Assembly: GCA_031119155.1 (NCBI GenBank)
Contig: JAVHYH010000001.1
Location: 10,249-50,151 of the forward strand
Length of the DNA stretch: 39,903 bases
Reading direction: 5' to 3'
Origin: Brevundimonas sp.
Lineage (GTDB): Bacteria; Pseudomonadota; Alphaproteobacteria; Caulobacterales; Caulobacteraceae
Shown: positions 1-7,320 of the stretch, piece by piece
Layout of the letters: each line of letters begins with the position of its first letter
How positions within the stretch are numbered: the stretch's first letter is position 1
Translations under genes and position numbers: made by a program
The notes under the pieces: generated by a model
Database searches by the model: none
What the model saw: the letters and a program-made list of their open reading frames with translations, nothing else
What the model was told of the DNA's origin: nothing

Positions 1-125
1 GACGGGGATAGCTCAAGGTCATGGCTCCCGCTTACACGAATTCGGCGACAGTCTCTCCCGTCTCGTCAGCGGTGCGGCTATGGCGACGCTTGCACGCGCC
101 GACGCCTTCCGGGACCATTCCAGCC

Positions 126-533
126 ATGTACGACACGCCCGCCTATGAAGCCGAGACCGACGGGATTCTGGTCCGCGTCCGCCCCAGCTATCTGGCCGGC
201 CAGTCCGACCCGGAGGGCGGGCGCTGGGTCTGGGCCTATCAGGTGGAGATCGTGAACCTGTCGGCCTCGCCGGTGCAGCTGGTCGCCCGCCGCTGGACGA
301 TCACCGACGCCCTCGGTCATGTGGAGGAGGTGCGTGGTCCGGGCGTGGTCGGCGAGAAGCCGACGATCCAGCCGGGCGACAGCTATTCCTACGCCTCGGG
401 CTGCCCGCTCGGCACGCCGTCCGGCAGCATGGTCGGCGCCTATTCGATGGTTGATGATCTGGGGCGAATGTTCGAGGTGGCCATTCCGGCCTTCAGTCTG
501 GACGTCCCGGGCGAGAGACGCGTGCTGAACTAG
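126..533 (+). CDS. apaG: ApaG family protein (DUF525)
   Basis: This encodes a 135-residue ApaG-domain protein, historically linked to Co2+/Mg2+ resistance; its biochemical role is not settled. The sequence shows the family core: VRVRPSYL near the N-terminus, WAYQVEIVNLS, LVARRWTITDALG, VRGPGVVGEKPTIQPGDSYSY and GSMVGAYSMVDD. The frame is open upstream to position 21, but that leader (SAVRLWRRLHAPTPSG) does not look like ApaG. ATG at 126, giving MYDTPAYEAETDG, matches the usual family length of about 130 residues. What lies upstream is outside the window. Confidence 0.93.
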   Translation: MYDTPAYEAETDGILVRVRPSYLAGQSDPEGGRWVWAYQVEIVNLSASPVQLVARRWTITDALGHVEEVRGPGVVGEKPTIQPGDSYSYASGCPLGTPSGSMVGAYSMVDDLGRMFEVAIPAFSLDVPGERRVLN

Positions 534-575
534 GCGCTCTCTCGGCGGGCCCTCTGGCAGGCGCCGGTGCGACCA

Positions 576-677
576 GTGGTTGGTGATTGGTGATTGGTGG
601 TTCGACTGGACTGCGGCTTGCGCGGCGCGGGCAGGATGACGGCGACCGCCATCCACCAATCTCCAATCACCAATCAC
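576..677. repeat. Inverted-repeat element, copy 1 (GATTGGTG arms)
   Basis: The left arm (576-600) is built from repeats of GTGATTG. The right arm (653-677) is its near-exact reverse complement, with about 22 of 25 positions pairing across a loop of about 52 bases. The arms are conspicuously AT-richer than the surrounding DNA. A second element with the same arm sequence lies at 1601-1714 on the other side of gcrA. When read through, the arms translate to peptides such as NHQSPITNH, a common artefact in predicted hypothetical proteins. Confidence 0.8.
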
Positions 678-852
678 TTGCATCGCGCGGTGCTCGACGG
701 CCTTACGCCGGAGCTTGAGCCACCCGGAGGTGCAGGGGCTGCGTCAACCCGGATAACCGCAGCCCCCGCCCCCGGCGTCGTCGCCGCAGCGGGCGGCGTC
801 AACGCGGACGGCGGCCCCTCTAGGGGCCATCTGTGACAGCCATGTGGCCGGA

Positions 853-891
853 TAAAAGAAAGGCGGCTCGCGGGGTGGTGCGAGCCGCCTT
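853..891 (-). terminator. Rho-independent terminator of gcrA
   Basis: On the minus strand, AAGGCGGCTCGC (891-880) pairs perfectly with GCGAGCCGCCTT (871-860) across an 8-base loop. A T-rich tail, TTCTTTTATC, follows. It lies 18 bases beyond the gcrA stop codon. Confidence 0.85.
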
Positions 892-908
892 GGGCAGGTC
901 AGTGCGAC

Positions 909-1433
909 CTAGATGTAGCGACGCAGGCTGCGGGCCAGGTCGGAAGCGCCGTCCTTGCCGCCCTTGCGGACCTGCGGCTGGTAGGCGACCCGGGCGTGCT
1001 CGACGCAATAGACGCCTTCCGAAGCGCGACGGCCGCAGAAGCTGAACTCGGCCGAAGACGGGTCGCCGATCGGCCATTTGCACATGTGGGCGCCCAGGGT
1101 CATGACCGTGGCGGTGCCCGGCAGGTCGGGGATCGGCGCCGGGGTCGGCGCGACCGGGACGGCGATGCGCGGCTGGGCGGCCTCGATGCGGCGCGGAGCC
1201 GACGGAGCCTGGGTCGGTTGCGGGGTGGGGCGCGGACGCGACGGGCGGAAGGTGGCGCGCGCCGGCTGCGACGGGGCCGCACGGCCCGACAGGCCCAGAC
1301 GGTGCACCTTGCCGATCACGGCGTTGCGGGTCACGCCGCCGCCCAGCTGCTTGGCGATCTGGCTCGCCGACTGGCCTTCAAGCCACAGCTTCTTCAGCGC
1401 GCCGACGCGATCTTCGGTCCAGCCTGCGGTCAT
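909..1433 (-). CDS. gcrA: Cell cycle regulator GcrA
   Basis: This 174-residue protein is GcrA, a sigma70-associated transcription factor. In Caulobacter it activates S-phase genes at promoters carrying CcrM-methylated GANTC sites. The N-terminal DNA-binding helices are clear: MTAGWTEDRV, LKKLWLEGQSASQIAKQLG and VTRNAVIGKVHRLGLSGR (about residues 1-48). A Pro/Ala/Arg-rich linker follows (about 50-105), then the C-terminal sigma-interacting domain with CKWPIGDP, FCGRR and YCVEHARVAYQP. I chose ATG at 1433 because the family starts with a short Met-Thr before the conserved W; an ATG at 1457 would add eight non-conserved residues. It is transcribed alone and ends in a strong terminator. The upstream region carries CtrA-like, DnaA-like and GANTC motifs. 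Confidence 0.96.
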   Translation of the reverse strand: MTAGWTEDRVGALKKLWLEGQSASQIAKQLGGGVTRNAVIGKVHRLGLSGRAAPSQPARATFRPSRPRPTPQPTQAPSAPRRIEAAQPRIAVPVAPTPAPIPDLPGTATVMTLGAHMCKWPIGDPSSAEFSFCGRRASEGVYCVEHARVAYQPQVRKGGKDGASDLARSLRRYI

Positions 1434-1447
1434 GGTCGCCCTCCAGG

Positions 1448-1452
1448 GATTC
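1448..1452. promoter_or_regulatory. GANTC (CcrM methylation) site in the gcrA leader
   Basis: GATTC lies 15 bases upstream of the gcrA start codon. In Caulobacterales, CcrM methylates GANTC and the methylation state links gcrA and its targets to replication progress. The motif is certain; its regulatory role here is inferred from the family. Confidence 0.5.
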
Positions 1453-1503
1453 AACATATGGGGTCGGTATGTCCCTCCTGTGGGGCCGACCTACTCCTAA
1501 TCG

Positions 1504-1518
1504 TAAACCACCTCTTAA
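1504..1518 (-). promoter_or_regulatory. Candidate CtrA box upstream of gcrA
   Basis: On the minus strand this reads TTAA-N7-TTTA, seven of eight positions of the CtrA consensus TTAA-N7-TTAA. It is 70-85 bases upstream of the gcrA start. A half-site TTAACCAT lies further upstream (1567-1574, minus strand). A TCCACA core, as in DnaA boxes, is at 1546-1551. In Caulobacter CtrA represses and DnaA activates gcrA, so this arrangement is expected, but it is inferred from sequence alone. Confidence 0.55.
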
Positions 1519-1600
1519 AACGCGCAATATGTGGGAATTGGTCCGTCCACAGGAACTACATCTGGTATGGTTAAGATGGGTCTCGGGAATGGGACCGGCT

Positions 1601-1714
1601 GGCGGTGATTGGGAGTTGGTGATTGGTGGTTTGCGGCAGCCGACGGGCGTTCGACTGACAAAGCGCGGTGGGCCGCCCCAGCCCGCCACCAATCACCAAC
1701 CACCAATCACCTGC
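1601..1714. repeat. Inverted-repeat element, copy 2 (GATTGGTG arms)
   Basis: The left arm (about 1601-1629) is GTGATTG-rich. The right arm (about 1686-1714) is its imperfect reverse complement, with a loop of about 55 bases. The arms match those of the element at 576-677, whereas the loops differ. The element lies between the divergent gcrA promoter and the ABC-2 permease. It fills most of that 300-base gap along with the gcrA regulatory motifs. Confidence 0.78.
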
Positions 1715-1757
1715 CGCCCCCTTGCGCCGCCGCGCTTCCGGCCGCATCTCCGCGCTC

Positions 1758-2579
1758 ATGACCGATCTCGCCTCCACGCGCCCGTCCGGGCTCCCGCAGC
1801 CGCGCCGCTATGACGGCGTCAACTGGGAGGGGGTGAAGACCCTGTACCTCAGGGAGGTCCGGCGCTTCTGGAAGGTCGGGGCCCAGACCGTGGCCGCGCC
1901 GGTGGTGACGACCCTGCTCTACATGCTGGTCTTCGTGGTCGCCCTGAAGGACTCGCGCCCGCCGATCGACGGCACCCCCTTCGCCGAGTTCGTGGCCCCC
2001 GGCCTGATCATGATGGCGATCCTGAACAACGCCTTCGCCAACGCCTCGTCCAGCCTGATCCAGGCCAAGATCATGGGCACCTCGACCGACTTCCTGACCC
2101 CGCCGCTCAGTCCGCTGGAGCTGACCATCGGCTTCTCGCTGGGCGCCGCCACCCGCGGCATCGCCGTGGGTCTGGTCACCGCCATCTGCGTCATGCCTTT
2201 CGCCAGGCTGGGCGTCAGCAATGTCCTGACCATTGTCTGGTTCGCCCTGACCGCCTCGCTGATGATGGGGATGCTGGGCGTCTTCGCCGGTCTCTGGGCC
2301 GAGAAGTTCGACCAGCTGGCGGCCGTCCAGAACTTCCTGATCATGCCGATGACCTTCCTGTCCGGCACCTTCTATCTGGTCGGCAACCTGCCCGAGCCGT
2401 TCGCCACGATCAGCCACTGGAACCCGATCTTCTACATGATCGACGGCTTCCGCTTCGGCTTTATCGGCCACGCCGAGGGCAATCTCTGGGTCGGGGTCGT
2501 GATGAGCGCCGTCCTGACCCTGCTCATGTCCTGGGCCTGCTGGGCGATCTTCAAGTCCGGCTGGCGGCTGAAGAGCTGA
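1758..2579 (+). CDS. ABC-2 type transporter permease (YadH-like)
   Basis: This 273-residue integral membrane protein belongs to the ABC-2 permease family, which exports drugs, polysaccharides or lipids together with a separate ATPase. Six membrane segments can be picked out, starting with VVTTLLYMLVFVVAL. The family's conserved middle is present: VAPGLIMMAILNNAFANASSS, TDFLTPPLSPLELTIGF and the C-terminal NPIFYMIDGFRFGFIG. ATG at 1758 (MTDLASTRPSG) fits the family length. The frame runs on upstream to 1668, but there it translates the inverted-repeat element. No ATP-binding subunit is adjacent on either side, so its partner must be encoded elsewhere. It is probably transcribed with the genes that follow. 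Confidence 0.9.
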   Translation: MTDLASTRPSGLPQPRRYDGVNWEGVKTLYLREVRRFWKVGAQTVAAPVVTTLLYMLVFVVALKDSRPPIDGTPFAEFVAPGLIMMAILNNAFANASSSLIQAKIMGTSTDFLTPPLSPLELTIGFSLGAATRGIAVGLVTAICVMPFARLGVSNVLTIVWFALTASLMMGMLGVFAGLWAEKFDQLAAVQNFLIMPMTFLSGTFYLVGNLPEPFATISHWNPIFYMIDGFRFGFIGHAEGNLWVGVVMSAVLTLLMSWACWAIFKSGWRLKS

Positions 2580-2643
2580 TCGGCGGGCTGGCGGCGCGAC
2601 GGTCCAGCCGTTAGCAAGGGCGGGAACCAACGGGAGGGTTTCC

Positions 2644-3549
2644 ATGCTGATCCAGTCGCTTTTCGCGCTTTCTCTGCTGGCCGCGCCGGTCCAGGACGAC
2701 GCCCTGACGGCCGAGGGGCAGGCCGTCGAGACGGCCATCCAGGCCTATGCCGCCAAGACCAATGACCAGCGCCGCGACATCGTCGTCGCCCAGTTGCGCG
2801 CGCAGGGCTTCGCCCCGCAGGTCGTGCCTTTCGAGGGCGGTAATGAGCGCACCGGTCCGCGCGCGGGCGGCAATGTCGTCATCACGGTGGGGCAGGGCGA
2901 CAAGGACATCGTCCTGACCGGCCATTTTGACGCCGTGCCGCTGCGCGACGGCTCCATGTCGCAGGGCGTGGTCGACAACGCCGGCTCGGTCGCCGCCCTG
3001 ATGGAAGCCGCCGGCCTGATCAAGGATCAGGTCGAGCAGACGCCGGGGCCGTATCGCTACGTCTTCGTCTTCACCGACCAGGAGGAGTTGGGCCTGATCG
3101 GCGCGCGCAAATGGCTCGAGGCGCAGGACAAGTCGCGCATCCACGCGGTCATCAACATGGACGTCAACGCCTATGGCGAGACGCTGATGTACGGCGAGAA
3201 CGTCGGCGAAGCCTCGGCCTTCGTGCTGCGCGCCATGCGGACCCAGTGCGCCGAGCGGGCCGTCGACTGCGTCGCCTTCCCCAACTATCCGCCCAGCGAT
3301 GACCGCGTCTTCTCGGCCGCCGGCCTGCCGGTGATCTCGATCGGTTCGCAGGACGCCGTCGGCGCCCACCAGATGTGGCTGGCCTTCAACGGCGGCGAGA
3401 CCAACGGTCTGGCCGAGGGCTTCGTGCCGCCGGTCTTCCAGCGCATCCACTCGGCCGATGACCGGATGGAGTGGGTCGACGGCGACGACATCCTGCGCAC
3501 CGCCCGCTTCGTCGCGGATCTGGCCCTGCGTCTGGCGCGGGACGAGTAA
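2644..3549 (+). CDS. Secreted M28-family metallopeptidase
   Basis: This is a 301-residue zinc peptidase of the M28 (aminopeptidase/glutamate carboxypeptidase) type. A short hydrophobic N-terminus (MLIQSLFALSLLAAPVQ) looks like a signal peptide, so the enzyme is probably periplasmic. Metal-ligand motifs follow in family order: TGHFDAVPL, VVDNAGSVAALMEAA, the catalytic glutamate pair in FTDQEELGLIGARKW, INMDVNAYGE, and a late histidine in RIHSADDRMEWVD. ATG at 2644 is preceded by GGGAGGG at good spacing. The stop is 3 bases from the next gene, which suggests co-transcription. The natural substrate cannot be told from the sequence. Confidence 0.9.
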   Translation: MLIQSLFALSLLAAPVQDDALTAEGQAVETAIQAYAAKTNDQRRDIVVAQLRAQGFAPQVVPFEGGNERTGPRAGGNVVITVGQGDKDIVLTGHFDAVPLRDGSMSQGVVDNAGSVAALMEAAGLIKDQVEQTPGPYRYVFVFTDQEELGLIGARKWLEAQDKSRIHAVINMDVNAYGETLMYGENVGEASAFVLRAMRTQCAERAVDCVAFPNYPPSDDRVFSAAGLPVISIGSQDAVGAHQMWLAFNGGETNGLAEGFVPPVFQRIHSADDRMEWVDGDDILRTARFVADLALRLARDE

Positions 3550-3552
3550 GGC

Positions 3553-4068
3553 GTGATCGAGGTCAGGAACGTCGAGCAGACCGCCCGGGATCTGCGGCCT
3601 CTCAAGGGCGGCTGGGGCGTCCTGCATTGGTATGCCTACCTGCCGTGGCTGATCCCCTATCTCGGGCTGGTGGTGATGACAGCGCTCCTGATGGGCTCGG
3701 CGCCATGGCTGGAATTCACGCCCGTGTGGATCGCGCTGGTCACGGTGGTGCTGTGGGTGGTCGCAAGCCATCTGATGCACAGGGCCATGCTGCATCAGGC
3801 CGCCAAGGCGCCGTCGCGGGGCGTGCCCTACGACTGGGCGTTCGACAACGAGGGTCTGGTCCAGACCAATCCGCTGATGTCGAGCCATATCCGCTGGGCC
3901 GCCATGCATGATGTGCGCGAGGAAGCCGACCGGTTCATCATCCTGATCTCGCCGCAGTCGAACCCCGTCCTGCCCAAGCGGCTGATGACCGAGGCCCAGA
4001 TTGTCGCCCTGCGCACCTTGGTGACGGAAGTGCGCGCGTCGGGTCGTCTCGGGCGCGGTGTTGACTAA
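3553..4068 (+). CDS. YcxB-like membrane protein
   Basis: This 171-residue protein has two N-terminal membrane segments (PWLIPYLGLVVMTALLMG and PVWIALVTVVLWVVASHL). A cytosolic C-terminal domain resembles the YcxB-like domain: AFDNEGLVQTN, SHIRWAAMHDV, ADRFIILISPQSNPVLPKR. Proteins of this class have no established function. The start is GTG at 3553, 3 bases after the peptidase stop, so the two are probably one transcript. The last codons run into the argD leader. Confidence 0.75.
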   Translation: MIEVRNVEQTARDLRPLKGGWGVLHWYAYLPWLIPYLGLVVMTALLMGSAPWLEFTPVWIALVTVVLWVVASHLMHRAMLHQAAKAPSRGVPYDWAFDNEGLVQTNPLMSSHIRWAAMHDVREEADRFIILISPQSNPVLPKRLMTEAQIVALRTLVTEVRASGRLGRGVD

Positions 4069-4106
4069 CCCCGGTTCGCGTCCGACAAGACCGGACACTT
4101 TTTATC

Positions 4107-4132
4107 GGCTCCGTCGCACCCGCGACGGGGCC
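4107..4132 (+). terminator. Strong hairpin between the YcxB-like gene and argD
   Basis: GGCTCCGTCGC (4107-4117) pairs with GCGACGGGGCC (4122-4132), an 11-bp stem with one G-T pair and a 4-base loop. A pyrimidine tract, GTCTCTCTT, follows. It is a reasonable terminator for the upstream gene. Because it ends only 25 bases before the argD start, it could also act as a leader structure controlling argD. Confidence 0.55.
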
Positions 4133-4157
4133 GTCTCTCTTCTGGAGGTTCAGTCCC

Positions 4158-5348
4158 GTGTCCCAAGAACATCTGATGGGTGTCTACAACCGCGCGCCGC
4201 TGGAGGTTGAGCGTGGTCTGGGCGCGCGTCTGTGGTCCACGGACGGCACGGAATATCTGGACTGCGTGGCGGGCATCTCGACCAACGGTCTGGGTCACGC
4301 CCATCCCAAGCTGGTCGCCGCGGTGACCGAGCAGGCCCAGAAGCTGTGGCACGTCTCCAACATCTTCCGCATCCCGGGCCAGGAAGCGCTGGCTGACGCC
4401 CTGTGCGAGAAGTCGTTCGCCGACGTCGTCTTCTTCACCAACTCGGGCACGGAAGCCGTCGAGTGCGCGCTGAAGACGGCGCGCAAGCATCACGTCGCGA
4501 ACGGCCAGCCCGAGCGGATCGACATCTACGGCTTCGACGGCTCGTTCCACGGCCGGACCTACGGCGCGATCAACGCCGCCGCCAACCCGTCCTACACCGA
4601 AGGCTTCGGCCCGAAGATGGAAGGCTTCCATCAGCTGATCTGGGGCGACAAGGACGCGCTGAAGGCCGCCTTCGAGAACCCGACCACGGCCGCCATCATC
4701 CTTGAGCCCGTGCAGGGCGAGGGCGGCTGCCGCTCGACCCCGGACGAAGACCTGCGCTGGATGCGCGAGATGGCCGACGCCAACGGCGTGCTGATCATCT
4801 TCGACGAGGTCCAGTGCGGCATGGGCCGGACCGGCAAGCTGTGGGCCCACGAATGGGCCGGCATGACCCCGGACATCATGGCCATCGCCAAGGCCCTGGG
4901 CGGCGGCTTCCCCATCGGCGCCTGTCTGGCCACCACCAATGCGGCCAAGGGCATGACCGTCGGCGTCCACGGCTCGACCTTCGGCGGCAACCCGCTGGCC
5001 ATGGCGGTCGGCAAGGCCGCCTTCGCCGAGCTGTCGGCCCCCGAGACCCTAGCCCACGTCAACGAGATCGCCGGCTATCTGAAGCAGCAGCTTCACGGCC
5101 TGCAGCAGCGCTTCCCGGACGTCATCGTCGACGTCCGCGGCAAGGGGCTGCTGATCGGCGTGAAGCTGGTTCCGAACAACCGCGAATTCATGGGCTGGGC
5201 CCGCGACGAGCAGAAGCTGCTGGTCGCCGGCGGCGGTGACAACTGCGTGCGCATTCTGCCGCCGCTCGTGCTGACGCTGGACGAGGCCCGCGAGGCCGTC
5301 GAGCGTTTCGAGAAGACCTGCGAGTTCGCGCGGACCAAGCTGGCCTGA
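4158..5348 (+). CDS. argD: Acetylornithine aminotransferase ArgD
   Basis: This 396-residue class III PLP aminotransferase converts N-acetylglutamate semialdehyde to N-acetylornithine in arginine synthesis. Homologues often also act as succinyldiaminopimelate aminotransferase in lysine synthesis. Family motifs are visible: GLGHAHPKL, FFTNSGTEAVECALKTARKH, GSFHGRTYG, EPVQGEGG, the PLP-contacting IIFDEVQCGMGRTG, and the Schiff-base lysine in MAIAKALGGGFPIGA. GTG at 4158 is used, with GGAGG at 4144-4148. argF follows after 25 bases, so argD-argF form an operon. Confidence 0.96.
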   Translation: MSQEHLMGVYNRAPLEVERGLGARLWSTDGTEYLDCVAGISTNGLGHAHPKLVAAVTEQAQKLWHVSNIFRIPGQEALADALCEKSFADVVFFTNSGTEAVECALKTARKHHVANGQPERIDIYGFDGSFHGRTYGAINAAANPSYTEGFGPKMEGFHQLIWGDKDALKAAFENPTTAAIILEPVQGEGGCRSTPDEDLRWMREMADANGVLIIFDEVQCGMGRTGKLWAHEWAGMTPDIMAIAKALGGGFPIGACLATTNAAKGMTVGVHGSTFGGNPLAMAVGKAAFAELSAPETLAHVNEIAGYLKQQLHGLQQRFPDVIVDVRGKGLLIGVKLVPNNREFMGWARDEQKLLVAGGGDNCVRILPPLVLTLDEAREAVERFEKTCEFARTKLA

Positions 5349-5373
5349 GGCCCTGACAGAACGGGAGGGCCTC

Positions 5374-6288
5374 ATGGTCCGTCACTTCCTCGACATCCAT
5401 CGGCTCAGCGCCGAGGACCTGCGCGGCATTCTGGACGACGCCCATGCCCGCAAGACGGCTCGCAAGGGCTGGCCCAAGGGGCGCGTCGACGCCGACGCTC
5501 CGGCGAAGGATCGCGTCCTCGCCATGGTGTTCGAGAAGAACTCGACCCGCACCCGCTTCAGCTTCGACGCCGCCATCCGCCAGCTGGGCGGTTCGGGCAT
5601 CATCGCCAACGCCGGCGACATGCAGCTGGGGCGCGGCGAGCCGGTCGAAGACACCGCCCGTGTCCTGTCGCGCATGGTCGACGCCGTGATGATCCGCGCA
5701 AACGACCACGAGGATGTCGAGCGCTTCGCCCGTGTCTCGACTGTGCCGGTGATCAACGGCCTGACCGACCGCTCGCATCCCTGCCAGATCCTGGCCGACC
5801 TGCTGACCATCGAGGAGCATCTCGGGCCGGTGGCGGGCAAGACGATCGCCTGGGTCGGCGATGGCAACAACGTCTGCCACAGCTTCATGCACGCCGCGCC
5901 GAAGTTCGGCTTCCGGCTGCAGGTCGCCTGTCCGGCCGAGTATCACCCGGACCTGCACGATCTGGCCAAGGGCGGCGACCATGTCGTCCTGACCAGCGAT
6001 CCGCGCGAGGCCGTCGCCGGCGCCGACGTCGTCGTCACCGACACCTGGGTGTCGATGGGCGATCAGGACTATGAAGCCCGACTGGAAGCCTTCGACGGCT
6101 ACGGCGTCGATGACGCCCTGATGGCTCTGGCCAACGAAGGCGCCGTCTTCCTGCACTGCCTGCCCGCCCACCGCGGGGAAGAGGTGACGGACTCGGTCAT
6201 CGACGGCCCAAAGTCGCTGGTTTGGGACGAGGCGGAAAACCGCATCCACGCCCAGAAGGCCGTGCTGGCCTGGTGCTTCGCGGGCTAA
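5374..6288 (+). CDS. argF: Ornithine carbamoyltransferase ArgF
   Basis: This 304-residue enzyme joins carbamoyl phosphate and ornithine to make citrulline. The carbamoyl-phosphate site is in KNSTRTRFSFD, near residue 55. The second conserved motif is HPCQILADLLT. Others are WVGDGNNVCHS, the ornithine-binding region DTWVSMGD, and HCLPAHRGEEV near the C-terminus. The length is normal for the family. It is the last gene of the argD-argF operon and is followed 9 bases later by a strong terminator. Confidence 0.97.
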   Translation: MVRHFLDIHRLSAEDLRGILDDAHARKTARKGWPKGRVDADAPAKDRVLAMVFEKNSTRTRFSFDAAIRQLGGSGIIANAGDMQLGRGEPVEDTARVLSRMVDAVMIRANDHEDVERFARVSTVPVINGLTDRSHPCQILADLLTIEEHLGPVAGKTIAWVGDGNNVCHSFMHAAPKFGFRLQVACPAEYHPDLHDLAKGGDHVVLTSDPREAVAGADVVVTDTWVSMGDQDYEARLEAFDGYGVDDALMALANEGAVFLHCLPAHRGEEVTDSVIDGPKSLVWDEAENRIHAQKAVLAWCFAG

Positions 6289-6297
6289 AGATCGAAT

Positions 6298-6330
6298 GGG
6301 GCGGCTCCGTGAGCCGCCCCTTTCTTTTTT
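6298..6330 (+). terminator. Rho-independent terminator of argD-argF
   Basis: GGGGCGGCTC (6298-6307) pairs perfectly with GAGCCGCCCC (6311-6320) across a CGT loop, followed by TTTCTTTTTT. Confidence 0.92.
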
Positions 6331-6345
6331 GCCTTCGGGTTCGAC

Positions 6346-6855
6346 CTACTGCAGCTTCACATCCGCCACGCCGCCCGCATCCGGGATGGTTTTCGTGATG
6401 TTCGCCTTGGCGATCTCATAGGCGAATTTGAAGAAGCCGCCCTCGTTCACCCAGACCCGTCCGTCATCGGCGTCGAAGCGCAGGATGGTCAGGTGCGGGT
6501 CGTCCTTGCCCTCCGGATACCAGGCCGCCAGCACCGGGTTCCAGTAACGATCGATGATGGCGCGGTCCTGCCCGTGCACGGACAGGTCGCCGTGGATGCA
6601 GGCCCAGACATTCTGGTCCTTCGAGCCGTAGTGGAACATGGCGCTTTGCCCGCCGGGCAGGGCGGCGTCCTTCGCCAGATCGGTGTCGTCGCGGGTGAAG
6701 AACCAGATGGTTCCGGTCTCTTCCTCGCGGAAGGCGGTCATCGGCTGGGCGTGGTAGCCGGGCTGGTCCAGGCCCAGCAGGCCGGTGTTGGACTTCTTCA
6801 GGCTGTCCCAGAAATGCTGTTCGGCCTCGGCGGCGGTAAGGGTCTTGTCGCCCAT
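6346..6855 (-). CDS. Pyridoxamine 5'-phosphate oxidase-fold general stress protein
   Basis: This 169-residue protein belongs to the flavin-binding split-barrel group annotated as general stress protein (Pyridox_oxase_2). Typical stretches are GLLGLDQPGYHAQPMTAF, TIWFFTRDDTDLAKDA, NVWACIHGDLSVHGQDRAII, YWNPVLAAWYPEGKDDPHL and RFDADDGRVWVNEGG. Members bind FMN or FAD, but few have a proven reaction. It is the shorter general-stress type rather than PdxH of vitamin B6 synthesis. It is convergent with argF, and the terminator at 6298-6330 separates them. Confidence 0.85.
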   Translation of the reverse strand: MGDKTLTAAEAEQHFWDSLKKSNTGLLGLDQPGYHAQPMTAFREEETGTIWFFTRDDTDLAKDAALPGGQSAMFHYGSKDQNVWACIHGDLSVHGQDRAIIDRYWNPVLAAWYPEGKDDPHLTILRFDADDGRVWVNEGGFFKFAYEIAKANITKTIPDAGGVADVKLQ

Positions 6856-6917
6856 GAACGTTTCTCCTGCAATCGGGGTCGATCAGGGAAGCGTTGGGCG
6901 TCGGGCCGGTTCCGTCC

Positions 6918-7124
6918 TCAAACGGACCGCTGCGGCACGCCCAGCAGGGCGCCGATGTGGATCAGCAGCAGCACGGTGACCGCCCCGCTCATCACCATGA
7001 TGAACCGCCAGGGCGCCATGCGCACCTTTTGACTCGGATCCCACGGTCGCGCGCCCCGCCATCCCGCGAACAGGGTCAGGGCCAGGAAGGCCGCGGTCAG
7101 GATCAGGGTCAGGCGCATGTCCAT
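6918..7124 (-). CDS. Small two-helix membrane protein
   Basis: This encodes 68 residues with two membrane segments (LTLILTAAFLALTLFAGW and RFIMVMSGAVTVLLLIHIGALLG) joined by a short basic loop rich in Trp and Pro. I recognise the overall pattern as a small conserved alphaproteobacterial membrane protein, but no function is known to me. It lies upstream of the stress-protein gene on the same strand with a 62-base gap, and is divergent from podJ. Confidence 0.65.
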   Translation of the reverse strand: MDMRLTLILTAAFLALTLFAGWRGARPWDPSQKVRMAPWRFIMVMSGAVTVLLLIHIGALLGVPQRSV

Positions 7125-7200
7125 CCGCGCCAGTTGGACTGCCGCAAGGCTCCGCGCAAGGGGCCTGAGTCCTTGCCGGGAGGTTAATCTTCACGCGTCG

Positions 7201-7208
7201 TTAACCAT
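7201..7208. promoter_or_regulatory. Candidate CtrA half-site upstream of podJ
   Basis: TTAACCAT matches the CtrA half-site seen in many Caulobacterales promoters. A second TTAA lies at 7184-7187. The site sits between the divergent small membrane protein gene and podJ and could serve either. Confidence 0.4.
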
Positions 7209-7278
7209 GTTGGAGGCATCCATACGGTCGGTGTTCGGTCTTTCCACAGGAAGCTGGGGGCGACCCCACATCTTGGGG

Positions 7279-7293
7279 TTAACAGCGCGTTTA
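7279..7293 (+). promoter_or_regulatory. Candidate CtrA box upstream of podJ
   Basis: TTAA-N7-TTTA is the same seven-of-eight match to the CtrA consensus as in the gcrA promoter. It ends 5 bases before a possible -35 (TTGATC, 7299-7304). In Caulobacter podJ is repressed by CtrA and activated by GcrA and DnaA; a TCCACA core (DnaA-like) is at 7243-7248. Confidence 0.5.
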
Positions 7294-7320
7294 CACCCTT
7301 GATCTGGCGCACTAGCGTTC

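Larger units (their letters stand above)
534..908. other. Intergenic region between apaG and gcrA
   Basis: This 375-base stretch holds no gene I can support. It contains an inverted-repeat element at 576-677 and the gcrA terminator at 853-891. The rest (about 690-840) is GC-rich and shows only short open frames without a family match or ribosome-binding site. Confidence 0.6.

Noticed and set aside
594..836. A short ORF downstream of apaG
   Set aside because: It translates the inverted repeat (NHQSPITNH) and has no ribosome-binding site or family match.
576..1714. Possible CRISPR-like repeats (GATTGGTG units)
   Set aside because: The units are about 8 bases long, inverted around a loop and lack spacers of uniform length. 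No cas gene is present.
2611..4098. A 495-codon open frame on the minus strand
   Set aside because: It is antisense to the M28 peptidase and YcxB-like genes, has a His/Asp/Gly/Arg-rich composition typical of high-GC shadow frames, and matches no family.
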